A stretch of 64,000 nucleotides of DNA, taken from contig JABXYP010000001.1 in NCBI GenBank assembly GCA_024701455.1, positions 314,001-378,000 of the forward strand, in the 5' to 3' direction. Made by a program: the position numbers and the translations under genes. This stretch comes from Bacillus sp. A301a_S52 (GTDB taxonomy: Bacteria; Bacillota; Bacilli; Bacillales; Salisediminibacteriaceae). Below are positions 36,011 to 44,196 of the stretch, piece by piece (positions within the stretch are counted from its first letter, which is position 1; every line of letters begins with the position of its first letter). The notes under the pieces were generated by a model. The model had not been told where the DNA came from. It ran no database searches and saw only the letters and a list, made by a program, of their open reading frames with translations.

Positions 36011-36690
36011 TATATTAATATAGAAGGAAACGGAAAAGATGACGTTTGAAACATATGAAGGAACCATAAATACATGTTCTCTTCACCACGTTTAATCCAC
36101 TGACATTCCTCATGACCTACACGGGAAAAAGACGCTAGGCAGATAATGACTGAGAAGGTGCTCGCCAGTCTCACACCATAGACGCGAATGCCTGCTTTAG
36201 GTGTCTTCGCAGTGGTCCACATAACATGTTCCTCGGTGCCTCAGGCGATCTTGTTTGTGGTGGCGTTCTCCCTCCAATTATATAAATCTCATGAGTCAAT
36301 GGTGTTTATAAATGGATAAATCGGTTAACGATTCCTATATTGCCTCCCAATGTTGGAGGTGGACTTTAGACCTATTTTGTCTATTAATAGTCAATGGCTA
36401 ACAGGATAGACAAAAATGAGATGTATCCATGTTAGATATCATCACACAAACGGGTTTACCACATTGACCTATGCGATGCTTCAAGACGGGAAAATAGGCG
36501 CCCCTTGATGACGCCCTACATGGGAAAAAGCCAAAGCAGAACGCCAATATGAAACATCCCCGCAAGGTATTCACATGAATAGCGATTTTTTTCAGCTACC
36601 CAATAAAATAGTAACGAATAAAACAACTTTTGGCCTATGCCTTTTATTATTATCAACCCATTTTTTTCATGGAATCATGACTTTCGTATG
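36011..36690. other. intergenic region before the WXG cluster
   Basis: No convincing gene is seen over about 680 bases. Short frames here start without ribosome binding sites. The right end carries the first copy of the array promoter block. Confidence 0.45.
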
Positions 36691-36720
36691 TTCCTTAGAT
36701 TGCTTCTTTTACCTTATAAT
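36691..36720 (+). promoter_or_regulatory. array promoter block, first copy (WXG cluster)
   Basis: TATAAT at 36715-36720 lies in the same context as the later copies (ATGACTTT to the left, AGTAGGCATTGACTTT to the right). The -35 is diverged (TTCCTT, spacing 18). It would drive the WXG, coiled-coil, effector and first A/B genes. Confidence 0.6.
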
Positions 36721-36781
36721 AGTAGGCATTGACTTTTACTGTAACGAAAAACAGAGAGAATAACATAGGGGGTCAACACAT

Positions 36782-37090
36782 ATGAATTCAGGTGTATTAG
36801 CAGGACCGGCAAAAATTAAAATAAGTGACGAACAGCTGACAGAGATGCTGTCAACGTATCAATCATTACATGACGAGGTACAAAGCATGCTGACCGATTT
36901 TTTTCAACCGCTCGAAAGTTTAGAAGGTGAAGGAGCCTTTACCGGTGAGGCGGCACAGGCATTTACCGAGTATTGTACGTTATTAAGAAGCTATTTAGAA
37001 GCACGGTATGATTTATCTTTTGAAGAAGTAAAATTAACGATTGAACAGTTTCACACAGCATTAAGTGAAATTGATCAACTAGACATATGA
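36782..37090 (+). CDS. WXG100-like protein 1
   Basis: This 102-residue, all-helical protein has the helix-turn-helix length of WXG100 proteins. The turn is EGAFTGEAAQAF (about 54-65), with a Phe in place of the Trp of WXG. No signal peptide is present. Small proteins of this kind are co-secreted with, or chaperone, LXG-type effectors through the type VII secretion system. It is followed after 9 bases by a second such gene, so the two may form a heterodimer. No secretion ATPase lies in the window. Confidence 0.75.
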   Translation: MNSGVLAGPAKIKISDEQLTEMLSTYQSLHDEVQSMLTDFFQPLESLEGEGAFTGEAAQAFTEYCTLLRSYLEARYDLSFEEVKLTIEQFHTALSEIDQLDI

Positions 37091-37099
37091 GGTGACACG

Positions 37100-37435
37100 A
37101 TGGCGAAGCAAATTAAAGTAAACGCTGGTGCGATGGAAGGCATAGTAGGGAGTGCCCGCCAGGTACCAGAGCAACGCATGGATGAAGCAATTAACAAGTT
37201 GAAGAACCTGTCAGATACGTTAAGTACGTGGGAAGGGGAAGCCCCACAAGGTCATGCTGAATTACACAAGGAATTACACTATACATTAATTAAAACGAAG
37301 AGCTTAATGATCACGATCCTTAGAACACTTGACGAATCCGTTGAGAGCTTGTCGGAACAAGATGAAGAATTAGGCCAATCAATGCAAGGCAATGCCTTGA
37401 GAGGATACTCGAACGATAGTTTATTAGAAAGATAA
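37100..37435 (+). CDS. WXG100-like protein 2
   Basis: The 111-residue helical protein has a true WxG turn (STWEGEAPQGH, about residues 45-55) between two long helices. The start is behind GAGGTGACACG. An inverted fragment of this gene's first 90 bases occurs at 56529-56629 inside the array, evidence that the cluster head has been copied in the past. Confidence 0.8.
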   Translation: MAKQIKVNAGAMEGIVGSARQVPEQRMDEAINKLKNLSDTLSTWEGEAPQGHAELHKELHYTLIKTKSLMITILRTLDESVESLSEQDEELGQSMQGNALRGYSNDSLLER

Positions 37436-37466
37436 TGACATTATTTTAATTAGAGGCAGTGGTGAT

Positions 37467-37982
37467 ATGGATAACAGTCGTTTAATAACAAAATACAAAG
37501 AACAAATTTCATCTAGAGAGAATACAATCACGTCTCTCACTCGTGACAATGTGACGTTACAATCAAATTATGATGCGGCCACAAGCCGAATAAAAGAGTT
37601 AGAACAAGAACTGGAAACAGTTCTGTCATACAGAAACGCCATGGATAAAGAATTAGCGGCCTTAGAAGAGCTGACTGATGGAGCGGGTTCCCCAATGGGA
37701 CGCATTAAGTTTTTGGAATCGGGCATTCTAGAGAGCCAAGTTTTAGCGAAAATGGAAAATCGCATAGCTGAACGACGCCAACGGCAAGCTGCGACGCTGG
37801 ATAGTATAGCCACAGTCATCAAACGTCTCGACCAAAAAGCCAGCGAGATTGAGGAAGAAATTGAGAGGGAGCGAGCAAAAGCGGCCAACTACAGTCAAAT
37901 GCTTTCTAGTAATAAAGGAAGAATAAATAGTCTCAGATCCGAAATCACAAGTAGACGAAGCAGTTTAAGAGGATTAGTATAA
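37467..37982 (+). CDS. coiled-coil protein of the effector cluster
   Basis: This 171-residue protein is almost wholly coiled coil (heptads in TSRIKELEQELETVLSYR and QKASEIEEEIERERAKAANY) with no membrane segment. Its place before an effector-like gene matches the small coiled-coil partner proteins (YwqH type, DUF5082-like) of LXG loci that help target the effector. Family assignment is by resemblance and position. Confidence 0.7.
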   Translation: MDNSRLITKYKEQISSRENTITSLTRDNVTLQSNYDAATSRIKELEQELETVLSYRNAMDKELAALEELTDGAGSPMGRIKFLESGILESQVLAKMENRIAERRQRQAATLDSIATVIKRLDQKASEIEEEIERERAKAANYSQMLSSNKGRINSLRSEITSRRSSLRGLV

Positions 37983-37996
37983 GAGAGGTGAGTTGG

Positions 37997-39433
37997 ATGG
38001 GAAATTATATTGCGGATCGGTCTCAATTAAATGAACAAATCGTACAACATAAAGCAGTTTTTGATGCAGTTATGGAAAGGTTAGAAAAAATAGAAAATTA
38101 TCACTATTCATACCAATTAAATGTTGACACTATTATTGACACCCAGAAATATCAGGAAAAACAAAAATACGAAGAAGAAGAAGCGGCAATTCTTAATTTT
38201 TGGAGTGAGATGGTTCAGGCAGATAATGAGGCAATGAAAAATTTTCAAACAGCGAGTGAAGGGTTTGTAACGATATTTTCAAAGCTTGATATTTTAACTC
38301 GTGAAATCGGGAAAGCGAACGGAAACTTAGAAGTATTTAATTTAGCTTCTATTCAAAGTCTAATGTTAAATGATGACGTTCTATATGGCTTTTTAATGGG
38401 TAAGTTTATACATCAAGGCCCTCTTTCTGATTCAGAGAGAGAGATTTTAAAAAAATTCATTGAAGAAGAAATATTAGATGATAAAACGATGAAAGAGCTG
38501 GATGATATTTATAAATTACTCCTTAATGGAAGCGATGCAAGTATGGAGAAACTAACGGAAATACTAAATAATAAAATGTTTGAATCAGAAGAATCATTCG
38601 CTGAACATTTATTTTTAATGGAACTATATATCTTTGTTGGTGCTTCAGGTGATCCTAATCCTGATCATGATGAATTGGAGATATTAACTACTTACTTAAG
38701 TGTTGCAAGCAAAGCGGCAGAGCACATCAACTATACATTTACTAACGTTGAAAACTTCGGAGATTTAAACCATATTTACGTATTAAACCCAAAATTCGGG
38801 AAGAGTAGTGATCCCAGCTCTTATGATATGGAAATGGTACTAGTAATAAATGATGTGCCAGAAAAAATAAGTTCTTCATATATAATAGGGAGCAATGCTG
38901 GAAACCAAGTGCTTAATGATAAAATTGAGAAATATGGGGATGAATTAGAGAATTATAATTTAACGTTTGGAGTTGGAGTGGTAAAAGATTATGTTATTGA
39001 TAGACTATCAAGCAGCAAGAACCCTAAAGTAAGGGCAGTAGGTGAATTTGCAGCTCTAGGAGATTATGTATACACATATAAAAAAGAAAAAAATGAGTTA
39101 CTTGAAAACATGACAATATTGGAAGCCGCCAATGCAGGTACATTATTAAATATGGAGTTAATCATCACCGAAACAGCTAGTGGCACGTTAGAATTTACCC
39201 TTCATCCAACCGAAGTTTCAATGGATATTTTAAAAAGATGGGAAGAAGCCCATAATATAAATCCAAATCTTCCTTATCCAAAAGAACATATAGAGGCACA
39301 AGATTGGGGGGAGATTGCCATGTTTCTACTTGATCATGATGCCGATTTTAGAGATGATTTTAATGGTGTTGGAGATTATATCCAAAGTAGCAGACTTGGA
39401 GACTATGAAAGTTTGGAGGAGATGTTAAAGTAA
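37997..39433 (+). CDS. effector-like protein with C-terminal A-family domain
   Basis: This 478-residue protein lacks a signal peptide. The N-terminal 100 residues are helical (QLNEQIVQHKAVFDAVMERL; ILNFWSEMVQADNEAM), as in LXG-type leaders, though shorter. A middle region of unknown fold follows. The last about 100 residues (LHPTEVSMDILKRWEEAH, LPYPKEHIEAQDWGE, GDYIQSSRLGDYESLEEML) share the PTE..ERW..YPEEAI..NDW pattern of the A proteins downstream. Start at 37997 is preferred over 37988 because AGAGGTG lies at a normal distance. A type VII-delivered effector is the best reading; no catalytic motif is recognised. Confidence 0.7.
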   Translation: MGNYIADRSQLNEQIVQHKAVFDAVMERLEKIENYHYSYQLNVDTIIDTQKYQEKQKYEEEEAAILNFWSEMVQADNEAMKNFQTASEGFVTIFSKLDILTREIGKANGNLEVFNLASIQSLMLNDDVLYGFLMGKFIHQGPLSDSEREILKKFIEEEILDDKTMKELDDIYKLLLNGSDASMEKLTEILNNKMFESEESFAEHLFLMELYIFVGASGDPNPDHDELEILTTYLSVASKAAEHINYTFTNVENFGDLNHIYVLNPKFGKSSDPSSYDMEMVLVINDVPEKISSSYIIGSNAGNQVLNDKIEKYGDELENYNLTFGVGVVKDYVIDRLSSSKNPKVRAVGEFAALGDYVYTYKKEKNELLENMTILEAANAGTLLNMELIITETASGTLEFTLHPTEVSMDILKRWEEAHNINPNLPYPKEHIEAQDWGEIAMFLLDHDADFRDDFNGVGDYIQSSRLGDYESLEEMLK

Positions 39434-39456
39434 ATAAAATGAAAGGAGTGTTCAAA

Positions 39457-39921
39457 ATGAGTTTTTTAAAAAAACGGTACAATCTTCTATTAATAGCTTC
39501 TCTATTAATTATATCGATTACCATAGTAACTGTCGTGAACACGCAATGGGATCAAAGAGAAGAGGAAACGGGTATAGATCTTTATGATAATATATTAGCT
39601 TTAGATTTTTATCTAAATGTTGCTTATTACCGTGAGGGTTCTTCTTTTCACATAGCATATTCGCCATCAAGTTTGACGGAAGACCTTCTTGAGCGCTGGC
39701 AGGCAATTACGGAAGTGTATCCGTTTTTGTCGTATCCAGAAGAGGCAATCGCACGCAATGACTGGCGTGAAGTGATAGCAGCATATGATGGTATTAGAGC
39801 ACAATATGGAAATAAAATGAGGGAGGATGATCCTAGCTTTGGAATCATCACGAGTTATATAGAAACGGGTAGCTATATAAGAATGGATGATGACCTAAAA
39901 GATAAGTTAGGATTGGATTGA
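39457..39921 (+). CDS. array protein A1
   Basis: The first of 17 A proteins, 154 residues. Family layout: short basic N-terminus, one membrane helix (here about residues 8-27), a linker, then a domain of about 110 residues with [F/Y]-x-P-[T/S], a conserved E-R-W, Y-P-E-E-A-I, N-D-W, and a C-terminal segment ending in a short helix. Here these read SPSSLTEDLLERWQ, YPEEAIARNDWRE and ITSYIETGS. The N-in topology with the domain outside is predicted from positive charges. The start is 39457 behind AAAGGAG, 23 bases after the effector gene. Homology to the effector C-terminus suggests it binds, mimics or neutralises that domain. Confidence 0.85.
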   Translation: MSFLKKRYNLLLIASLLIISITIVTVVNTQWDQREEETGIDLYDNILALDFYLNVAYYREGSSFHIAYSPSSLTEDLLERWQAITEVYPFLSYPEEAIARNDWREVIAAYDGIRAQYGNKMREDDPSFGIITSYIETGSYIRMDDDLKDKLGLD

Positions 39922-39952
39922 TAACTTTTCACATGCAGAGAGGAGAAAAAAA

Positions 39953-40531
39953 GTGTCAATAAAGCGAAAAATCATGTTCGTCAGTGGTGTTATTGTTGTT
40001 ATCATTCTACTGGTAGTTATGTATAATATGATATCCATGGATGATCGCGCACACTTAGAAGAAAATGCCTTGGCGCCATTGAGTTATCCAGCGCCAGCCC
40101 GAAACACCCTCCATGTGGAGTTGGTTGAAGACGATTATGCCATCGTATTTTATGAATGGGGAGCCACGCCAAATCTTAGAATGTTTGGTATAGCGGAAAT
40201 GGAAAAGAGCCTATTTTCATGGGAATTAATGACGGCCTATTCAGATTATGAACCTGATCGTTATTCATTAGAATGGTTAATAGCTGATTTTGACGCGTAC
40301 ACGGTCATGAGAGGCCGGATAAATCATGATGATGTTGATAAAGTGGTTCTAAACGTGGATGGAAAGATGTATGAAGTAGAACGTTTTGAAAGTGAGCGTT
40401 ATAAGTACTGGTTTTACATAAGTGAGAAGGAAGATTATACGAATGCAAAGCTTCAAGGCATCTCTGCCACAGGGGAAGTCATTGAAGAAATAGCGTTCAG
40501 TGAGGCAACTTTGCAACAAGGAAAGAAATAG
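39953..40531 (+). CDS. array protein B1
   Basis: The first of 17 B proteins, 192 residues, GTG start behind GAGAGGAG. Family layout: basic N-terminus, one membrane helix (here about 7-24), then a mixed beta domain: H-[V/I]-E-x3-D-D-Y-A-[I/L]-x-F-Y-[E-W], G-[V/I]-x-E-[L/M]-[E/K]-K-[S/T]-L-F-x-W-[E/K], G-R-[V/I], a W-[Y/F]-[F/Y]-x3-E motif and a final D-x-[D/T]-G-x-[V/I]-x-E-[I/E]. Here: HVELVEDDYAIVFYEWG, GIAEMEKSLFSWE, KYWFYISEKED, ATGEVIEEI. I recognise no known family. Always following an A gene, it is probably the A partner at the membrane surface. Confidence 0.85.
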   Translation: MSIKRKIMFVSGVIVVIILLVVMYNMISMDDRAHLEENALAPLSYPAPARNTLHVELVEDDYAIVFYEWGATPNLRMFGIAEMEKSLFSWELMTAYSDYEPDRYSLEWLIADFDAYTVMRGRINHDDVDKVVLNVDGKMYEVERFESERYKYWFYISEKEDYTNAKLQGISATGEVIEEIAFSEATLQQGKK

Positions 40532-40563
40532 GTATAAGCCATTTTTATTAATCGCACCCTATG

Positions 40564-40606
40564 ATCGCCGCGTTCACAAACATGTTGAACGTGGCGATTT
40601 AGTTTG
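40564..40606 (+). terminator. terminator after pair 1
   Basis: ATCGCCGCGTTCA (40564-40576) and TGAACGTGGCGAT (40585-40597) form a 13-bp stem with one G-U pair, followed by TTTAGTTT. It closes the transcript that begins with the WXG genes. Confidence 0.75.
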
Positions 40607-40639
40607 TAAGCCTGAACAAAAGGTTATAGCAGGTAGGCT

Positions 40640-40935
40640 ACATATGGAGATATGAAAGAGTAAATATTGCAGGAGACGAAATCCTTCAAGTAAAAGTTTT
40701 TCCTACACGATCAACATATGCTATGTTGGAACGCTGGCAAGATGTATATGACATGAATAACAGTATTCCTTTTCCTGAAGAGGAAATTAAAAATAGGGAT
40801 TCGGCTGGAATAAGTATGTTTTAAAAGGAATATGCAGGCGAAGTGGATGAGGTCTATGAAGGGTTAATGGAGTATATAAGAACAGGAGATATGAATGCTA
40901 ATTTAACAGTTGAAGAACTAGCTGGAGTAAAATGA
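40640..40935 (+). pseudogene. relic of an effector C-terminal (A-like) domain
   Basis: A frame without start or membrane helix reads VFPTRSTYAMLERWQDVYD, then IPFPEEEIKNRD, an in-frame TAA at 40822-40824, then EVYEGLMEYIRTGDM and VEELAGVK before a TGA. NNSIPFPEEEI and the C-terminal GDM..VEEL resemble the effector (NPNLPYPKEHI; GDY..LEEM) more than the A proteins. It is therefore most likely the decayed tail of a former effector that once headed this module. Confidence 0.8.
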
Positions 40936-40962
40936 AATTATAATTATAAGTGAGGTGAATTT

Positions 40963-41424
40963 ATGGGGAATTATAGACGTTTTTTTGTTTTAATAGCATT
41001 AATAATAACAGCTTATTTTTCATTTAATCTTTATTTAGGTAAACAGGCAGATGAGGAAGCTGAAAATGTCTTATTAAGGGAATATAGATTTGCCATAAAT
41101 GACTTTGAATTAGCTAGTGAATATTACATTGAGGACGGAGTTGTTGAAATAGAATTATCCCCAACGGTGTACACTGAGGAAACTCTTGAACGTTGGTATA
41201 TTATAGCACAACTTTTGCCGGAGATGGTTTATCCAGAGGAAGCTATTGAGCAAAATGAGTGGTTAATGGTACGTCATCAGCTAATTGATGGATTAACCGA
41301 TGTGGAGAAACGCTCTGAAGAAATAGGTATACCTAGTGAAGAAAACATTCGGGCATATATTGTTTTAGGTGAAGAGAGTCCTGATATTCTGGAGTTTATA
41401 GAAGATGGCGAAAAGGATAGTTGA
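40963..41424 (+). CDS. array protein A2
   Basis: 153 residues, ATG behind GAGGTG. The helix is about residues 7-23 (FFVLIALIITAYFSFNL). The core reads SPTVYTEETLERWY, YPEEAIEQNEWLMV, with Glu for the usual Asp before W. It follows the effector relic and has no promoter block of its own that I can see. Confidence 0.83.
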   Translation: MGNYRRFFVLIALIITAYFSFNLYLGKQADEEAENVLLREYRFAINDFELASEYYIEDGVVEIELSPTVYTEETLERWYIIAQLLPEMVYPEEAIEQNEWLMVRHQLIDGLTDVEKRSEEIGIPSEENIRAYIVLGEESPDILEFIEDGEKDS

Positions 41425-41451
41425 GTAAGTAATATTTGAAGAGGTGTTAAG

Positions 41452-42015
41452 TTGAAAAAAATAATAAGGATGCTATTCATTATAGGTTTTTTAGGTGCGA
41501 TTAGCGGAAGTAGTGTGCTGTTATTTGTGAATTCAAAAGATGACGAGAGAGCCATTCAGAAAGAGGTTTCTCATATACATGCGAGTGCGAATATTTTAGA
41601 GATCAACATTTTGGAGGATAACAGAACAGCTATCGTTATATATGAATGGGGGCGTTCTGATCGCATAGCTGTGATGGAGCTGAGAAAAAGTCTATTCAGT
41701 TGGGAGATGGTTGCAGCATCAAGTGAACGGTTACCTCTGTCGATGGAAGAAGGAGTATTATACAGAGAATTCAGTACGCATACTGTTATATTAGGAAGGT
41801 TTTTTGACTATCAAGCAACAGATATCACCGTGTCCACTACTCGAGGTAATGAAGAGTTGCCAGTCACCATAATTGAGGAGAATACCTACGAATTAAGACA
41901 ATATTGGTATCTTATTGAAGAAAAAGATCAACTGACTGATCCAGTTGTGAAGTTATACTCTGAGAATGGGAAAAAAATTAATGAAGTTGGAAAAAAAGCG
42001 TTTAAACACAGATGA
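41452..42015 (+). CDS. array protein B2
   Basis: 187 residues, TTG start behind GAGGTG. Core: ILEDNRTAIVIYEWG, AVMELRKSLFSWEMV, YWYLIEEKDQL. It ends VGKKAFKHR without the PDEPNEGL tail, in the same subgroup as B4, B7 and B15. A tail relic of a different B subgroup lies 50 bases downstream, so a recombination junction is near. Confidence 0.83.
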   Translation: MKKIIRMLFIIGFLGAISGSSVLLFVNSKDDERAIQKEVSHIHASANILEINILEDNRTAIVIYEWGRSDRIAVMELRKSLFSWEMVAASSERLPLSMEEGVLYREFSTHTVILGRFFDYQATDITVSTTRGNEELPVTIIEENTYELRQYWYLIEEKDQLTDPVVKLYSENGKKINEVGKKAFKHR

Positions 42016-42069
42016 ATCTATTGATTTTTAAACTTTCCTTGTTTTACACAAATAAGAAGATTTACGGCA

Positions 42070-42159
42070 AAGGTGGCGAGGGTGAATAGGGACGGCGAAA
42101 TAGAAGAGATACAAGTGCCTGACGAAACAAATGAAGGGTTGAATCGCACAATCGAGTAA
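42070..42159 (+). pseudogene. relic of a B-gene 3' end
   Basis: The bases encode KVARVNRDGEIEEIQVPDE then TNEGLNRTIE and a stop, almost the exact tail of B14 (VNRDGEIEDIQVPDEPNEGL). There is no start. The B14-like gene was deleted up to its last 30 codons, and its terminator still follows. Confidence 0.9.
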
Positions 42160-42194
42160 ACGGTCGTAAACAACCTACTGGTATAGTATTACTA

Positions 42195-42227
42195 AGCTAC
42201 ATTGGAACTTTTCCAATGTAGCTTTTT
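42195..42227 (+). terminator. conserved array terminator
   Basis: AGCTACATTGGAA and TTCCAATGTAGCT with a 2-4 base loop and T-run. The same hairpin recurs at 53677, 59786 and 63854 and in diverged form at 52312. Confidence 0.93.
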
Positions 42228-42324
42228 AGACTTTTAATAGAGTCAGAAAGTTAACGAGAGTCTTTAGAACTACCCTCCTTGTCTTAGCTCCCTTCCATTT
42301 TCCCCAGAACATGACTTTTGCCTG

Positions 42325-42353
42325 TTACCACGGTCCCTTCTTTTCCTTATAAT
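42325..42353 (+). promoter_or_regulatory. array promoter block (pair 3)
   Basis: TTACCA-N17-TATAAT in a conserved context of about 110 bases starting near GTCTTTAGAACTA (42260) and ending at TAGTAGGCATTG. Identical core copies occur at 48415, 53807 and 59913. Confidence 0.75.
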
Positions 42354-42420
42354 AGTAGGCATTGGTTTTAAATGTGAGTGACCACCCATTGCCAAGTGGC
42401 ACACAGCCAATTATGACTCT

Positions 42421-42560
42421 ATTATGCTAATTCAGTTTTGGTGAATAGATTATACAGTATGATTGGTAGTTTACCAAAAGAATATGATGATTATATAAAA
42501 GGTAAATCAAGGCTTAAATACTTTAATGGTAGTCAAAAAAGGACCTAATGATTAAAGAAG
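42421..42560 (+). other. possible gene relic before pair 3
   Basis: Between promoter block and A3, a frame reads SLPKEYDDYIKGKSRLKYFN and stops; it has no start. Its place is where other modules hold effector relics, but it lacks the ERW and YPEE motifs. It may be a remnant of a different effector or chance. Confidence 0.3.
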
Positions 42561-42580
42561 AGATAGAGTAGGAGGTCATG

Positions 42581-43054
42581 ATGAGAAATATATGGGTAAT
42601 AGAAATATTGTTTTTAGTTATAATCACCTTTATTGTAGTATTTTCCCTCTATACACATCATAAAACAGGAAACGAAGAAATGGATGAGTTTATATCGGAA
42701 TATGGTGAAGTAGCCAACAGATTTACATTGGGGACGTATCATTCTTATTCCGAAGACGAAGAGGAAATTGACATTATATTGTTTCCCACCGAGAATACCC
42801 AATATATCATGGATAGATGGAAGGTAATAGCTGAATTGACAGACTATTATTCTTATCCTATTGAGGCAGTTAAATCGAATAACTGGCTTGAAGTGAATAG
42901 TCAGTATATAAATATTTCGAGGAACTACGCTGATTTATTTAGAGAAGATAAAACAGATATAAACATTGAACCAGATGAACTAAAATATTATATCTTTAAT
43001 AATGCCAAGTCAAATGAATTAGAAGACCTTTTAAAGCAGGAGGGTTTAGAGTAA
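42581..43054 (+). CDS. array protein A3
   Basis: 157 residues. ATG at 42581 is chosen over the adjacent ATG at 42578 because AGGAGGT would otherwise be too close. Core: FPTENTQYIMDRWKVIAEL, YPIEAVKSNNWLEV. It has Asp-Arg-Trp instead of Glu-Arg-Trp, like A9-A11 and A14. Confidence 0.83.
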   Translation: MRNIWVIEILFLVIITFIVVFSLYTHHKTGNEEMDEFISEYGEVANRFTLGTYHSYSEDEEEIDIILFPTENTQYIMDRWKVIAELTDYYSYPIEAVKSNNWLEVNSQYINISRNYADLFREDKTDINIEPDELKYYIFNNAKSNELEDLLKQEGLE

Positions 43055-43113
43055 AGAACCAAAAGTTTTAGGAGTTTGAATGACAGATAATTGATAGGTA
43101 AGGTGGTAGGTAA

Positions 43114-43674
43114 ATGGTGAAGAAAAGTATTGTCATAATAAGCTTATTGATTTTATTACTGGTGGGTTATTATATTATTTTTGAATATGGTAATGAAAAA
43201 AATGATTATTTTGAAGAAATTGAACAAGAAGTTCTTTCTTTGAAACTAAACAGTTCTAGAGTTGCTCATATTGAGTATATAAATGATGACTATGCATTAG
43301 CAATATTTGAGTGGGAAATATCACACGCAGGAATCGCAGAATTAGAAAAACATCGAGGGGATTGGCATGTAGTAGCATCTGCAAGTGATAGATATAGTCA
43401 CACACCATATTTTGTTCAACTTTCTCACTTCTCAGTTATTTATGGTTTAAGTTCGGGTGGAGCTGAAGAGGGTTACGTAGAATTACAAGATGGAAGTAAG
43501 CATGCTATTTCTATTGAAGGGGGCGAATGGACGCCTGCATTTTGGTTTTACTATTCTGAGGATGAAGATTTATCAAATGCTAAAGTAACAAGTAAAGATG
43601 AAGATGGGGAGATTATATTTGAATTAGATATTGATGATAAACCAAACGAAGGTCTTGAACGCCAAATTGATTGA
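43114..43674 (+). CDS. array protein B3
   Basis: 186 residues. Core: HIEYINDDYALAIFEWE, GIAELEKHRGDWHVV where the usual KSLFGW is replaced, FWFYYSEDEDLSNA. Ends with DDKPNEGLERQID, a variant of the PDEPNEGL tail. Confidence 0.83.
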   Translation: MVKKSIVIISLLILLLVGYYIIFEYGNEKNDYFEEIEQEVLSLKLNSSRVAHIEYINDDYALAIFEWEISHAGIAELEKHRGDWHVVASASDRYSHTPYFVQLSHFSVIYGLSSGGAEEGYVELQDGSKHAISIEGGEWTPAFWFYYSEDEDLSNAKVTSKDEDGEIIFELDIDDKPNEGLERQID

Positions 43675-43815
43675 GTAGAAGTATTTGGGAGGAACTTTAC
43701 TTGGGGTGTAGTGGAAAAAATCATACATATGTAGGTTAGCCTAATTATAATTGCTACAAATTGCAGACAATAAAGGAAAAGAAACGACTTAGCAAATTGA
43801 GAAAAGGACAATCGA

Positions 43816-43851
43816 CTGCACTCATAATTCTGTTGAGTGCAGCCATTTTTT
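43816..43851 (+). terminator. terminator after pair 3
   Basis: CTGCACTCA and TGAGTGCAG with a 9-base loop and six T. The stem sequence differs from the AGCTACATTGG type. Confidence 0.85.
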
Positions 43852-43942
43852 AGTTGTATTAAAAGATCATGCAAGACTTTAGTTATAGTTCTAATCTATA
43901 TAGATAGTCATGTTTGATATTAGTGTTTGTGACTTTTGTTTG

Positions 43943-43969
43943 TTACCACTCTCTTCTTTTCCTTATAAT
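43943..43969 (+). promoter_or_regulatory. array promoter block (pair 4), short spacer
   Basis: TTACCA and TATAAT are 15 bases apart here instead of 17 through a 2-base deletion in the C-rich spacer; activity may be reduced. Confidence 0.55.
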
Positions 43970-43983
43970 AGTAGGCATTGACT

Positions 43984-44094
43984 TTATCACAGATAAGCGT
44001 CCGTAAACCTCTCGCCTCAAATAGAGAGGAGAGATAACGCAATTTAGGCAGGAGCTAACGGCCGCTAATGTCCTGATTGAAGGTTCGTTCTAGA
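43984..44094. repeat. dispersed intergenic repeat, long form
   Basis: Full copy: ATCACAGATAAGCGTCCGTA at the left, AATAGAGAGGAGAGATAACG in the middle, TGATTGAAGGTTCGTTCTAG at the right. It sits between promoter and A4. The same junction with the promoter block is seen at 48458 and 59955, so the block and repeat were duplicated together. Confidence 0.88.
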
Positions 44095-44196
44095 GGTGAA
44101 TGACCTAAAAAATGGTTGAACACTAAAAGGAATAGTTGAGAAAACTTCTATTTGAAAACAGATTTGAACAGAAGATGACTAAATAAGGAGGACCAT

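Noticed and set aside
36575..36763. Plus-strand frame of 62 codons before the WXG genes
   Set aside because: It spans the promoter block, so it is more likely untranslated leader sequence.
36005..36780. Type VII secretion core genes
   Set aside because: No EssC-type ATPase, YukD, YukC or EsaA-like gene is found in the window, so the apparatus must be encoded elsewhere if the cluster is active.
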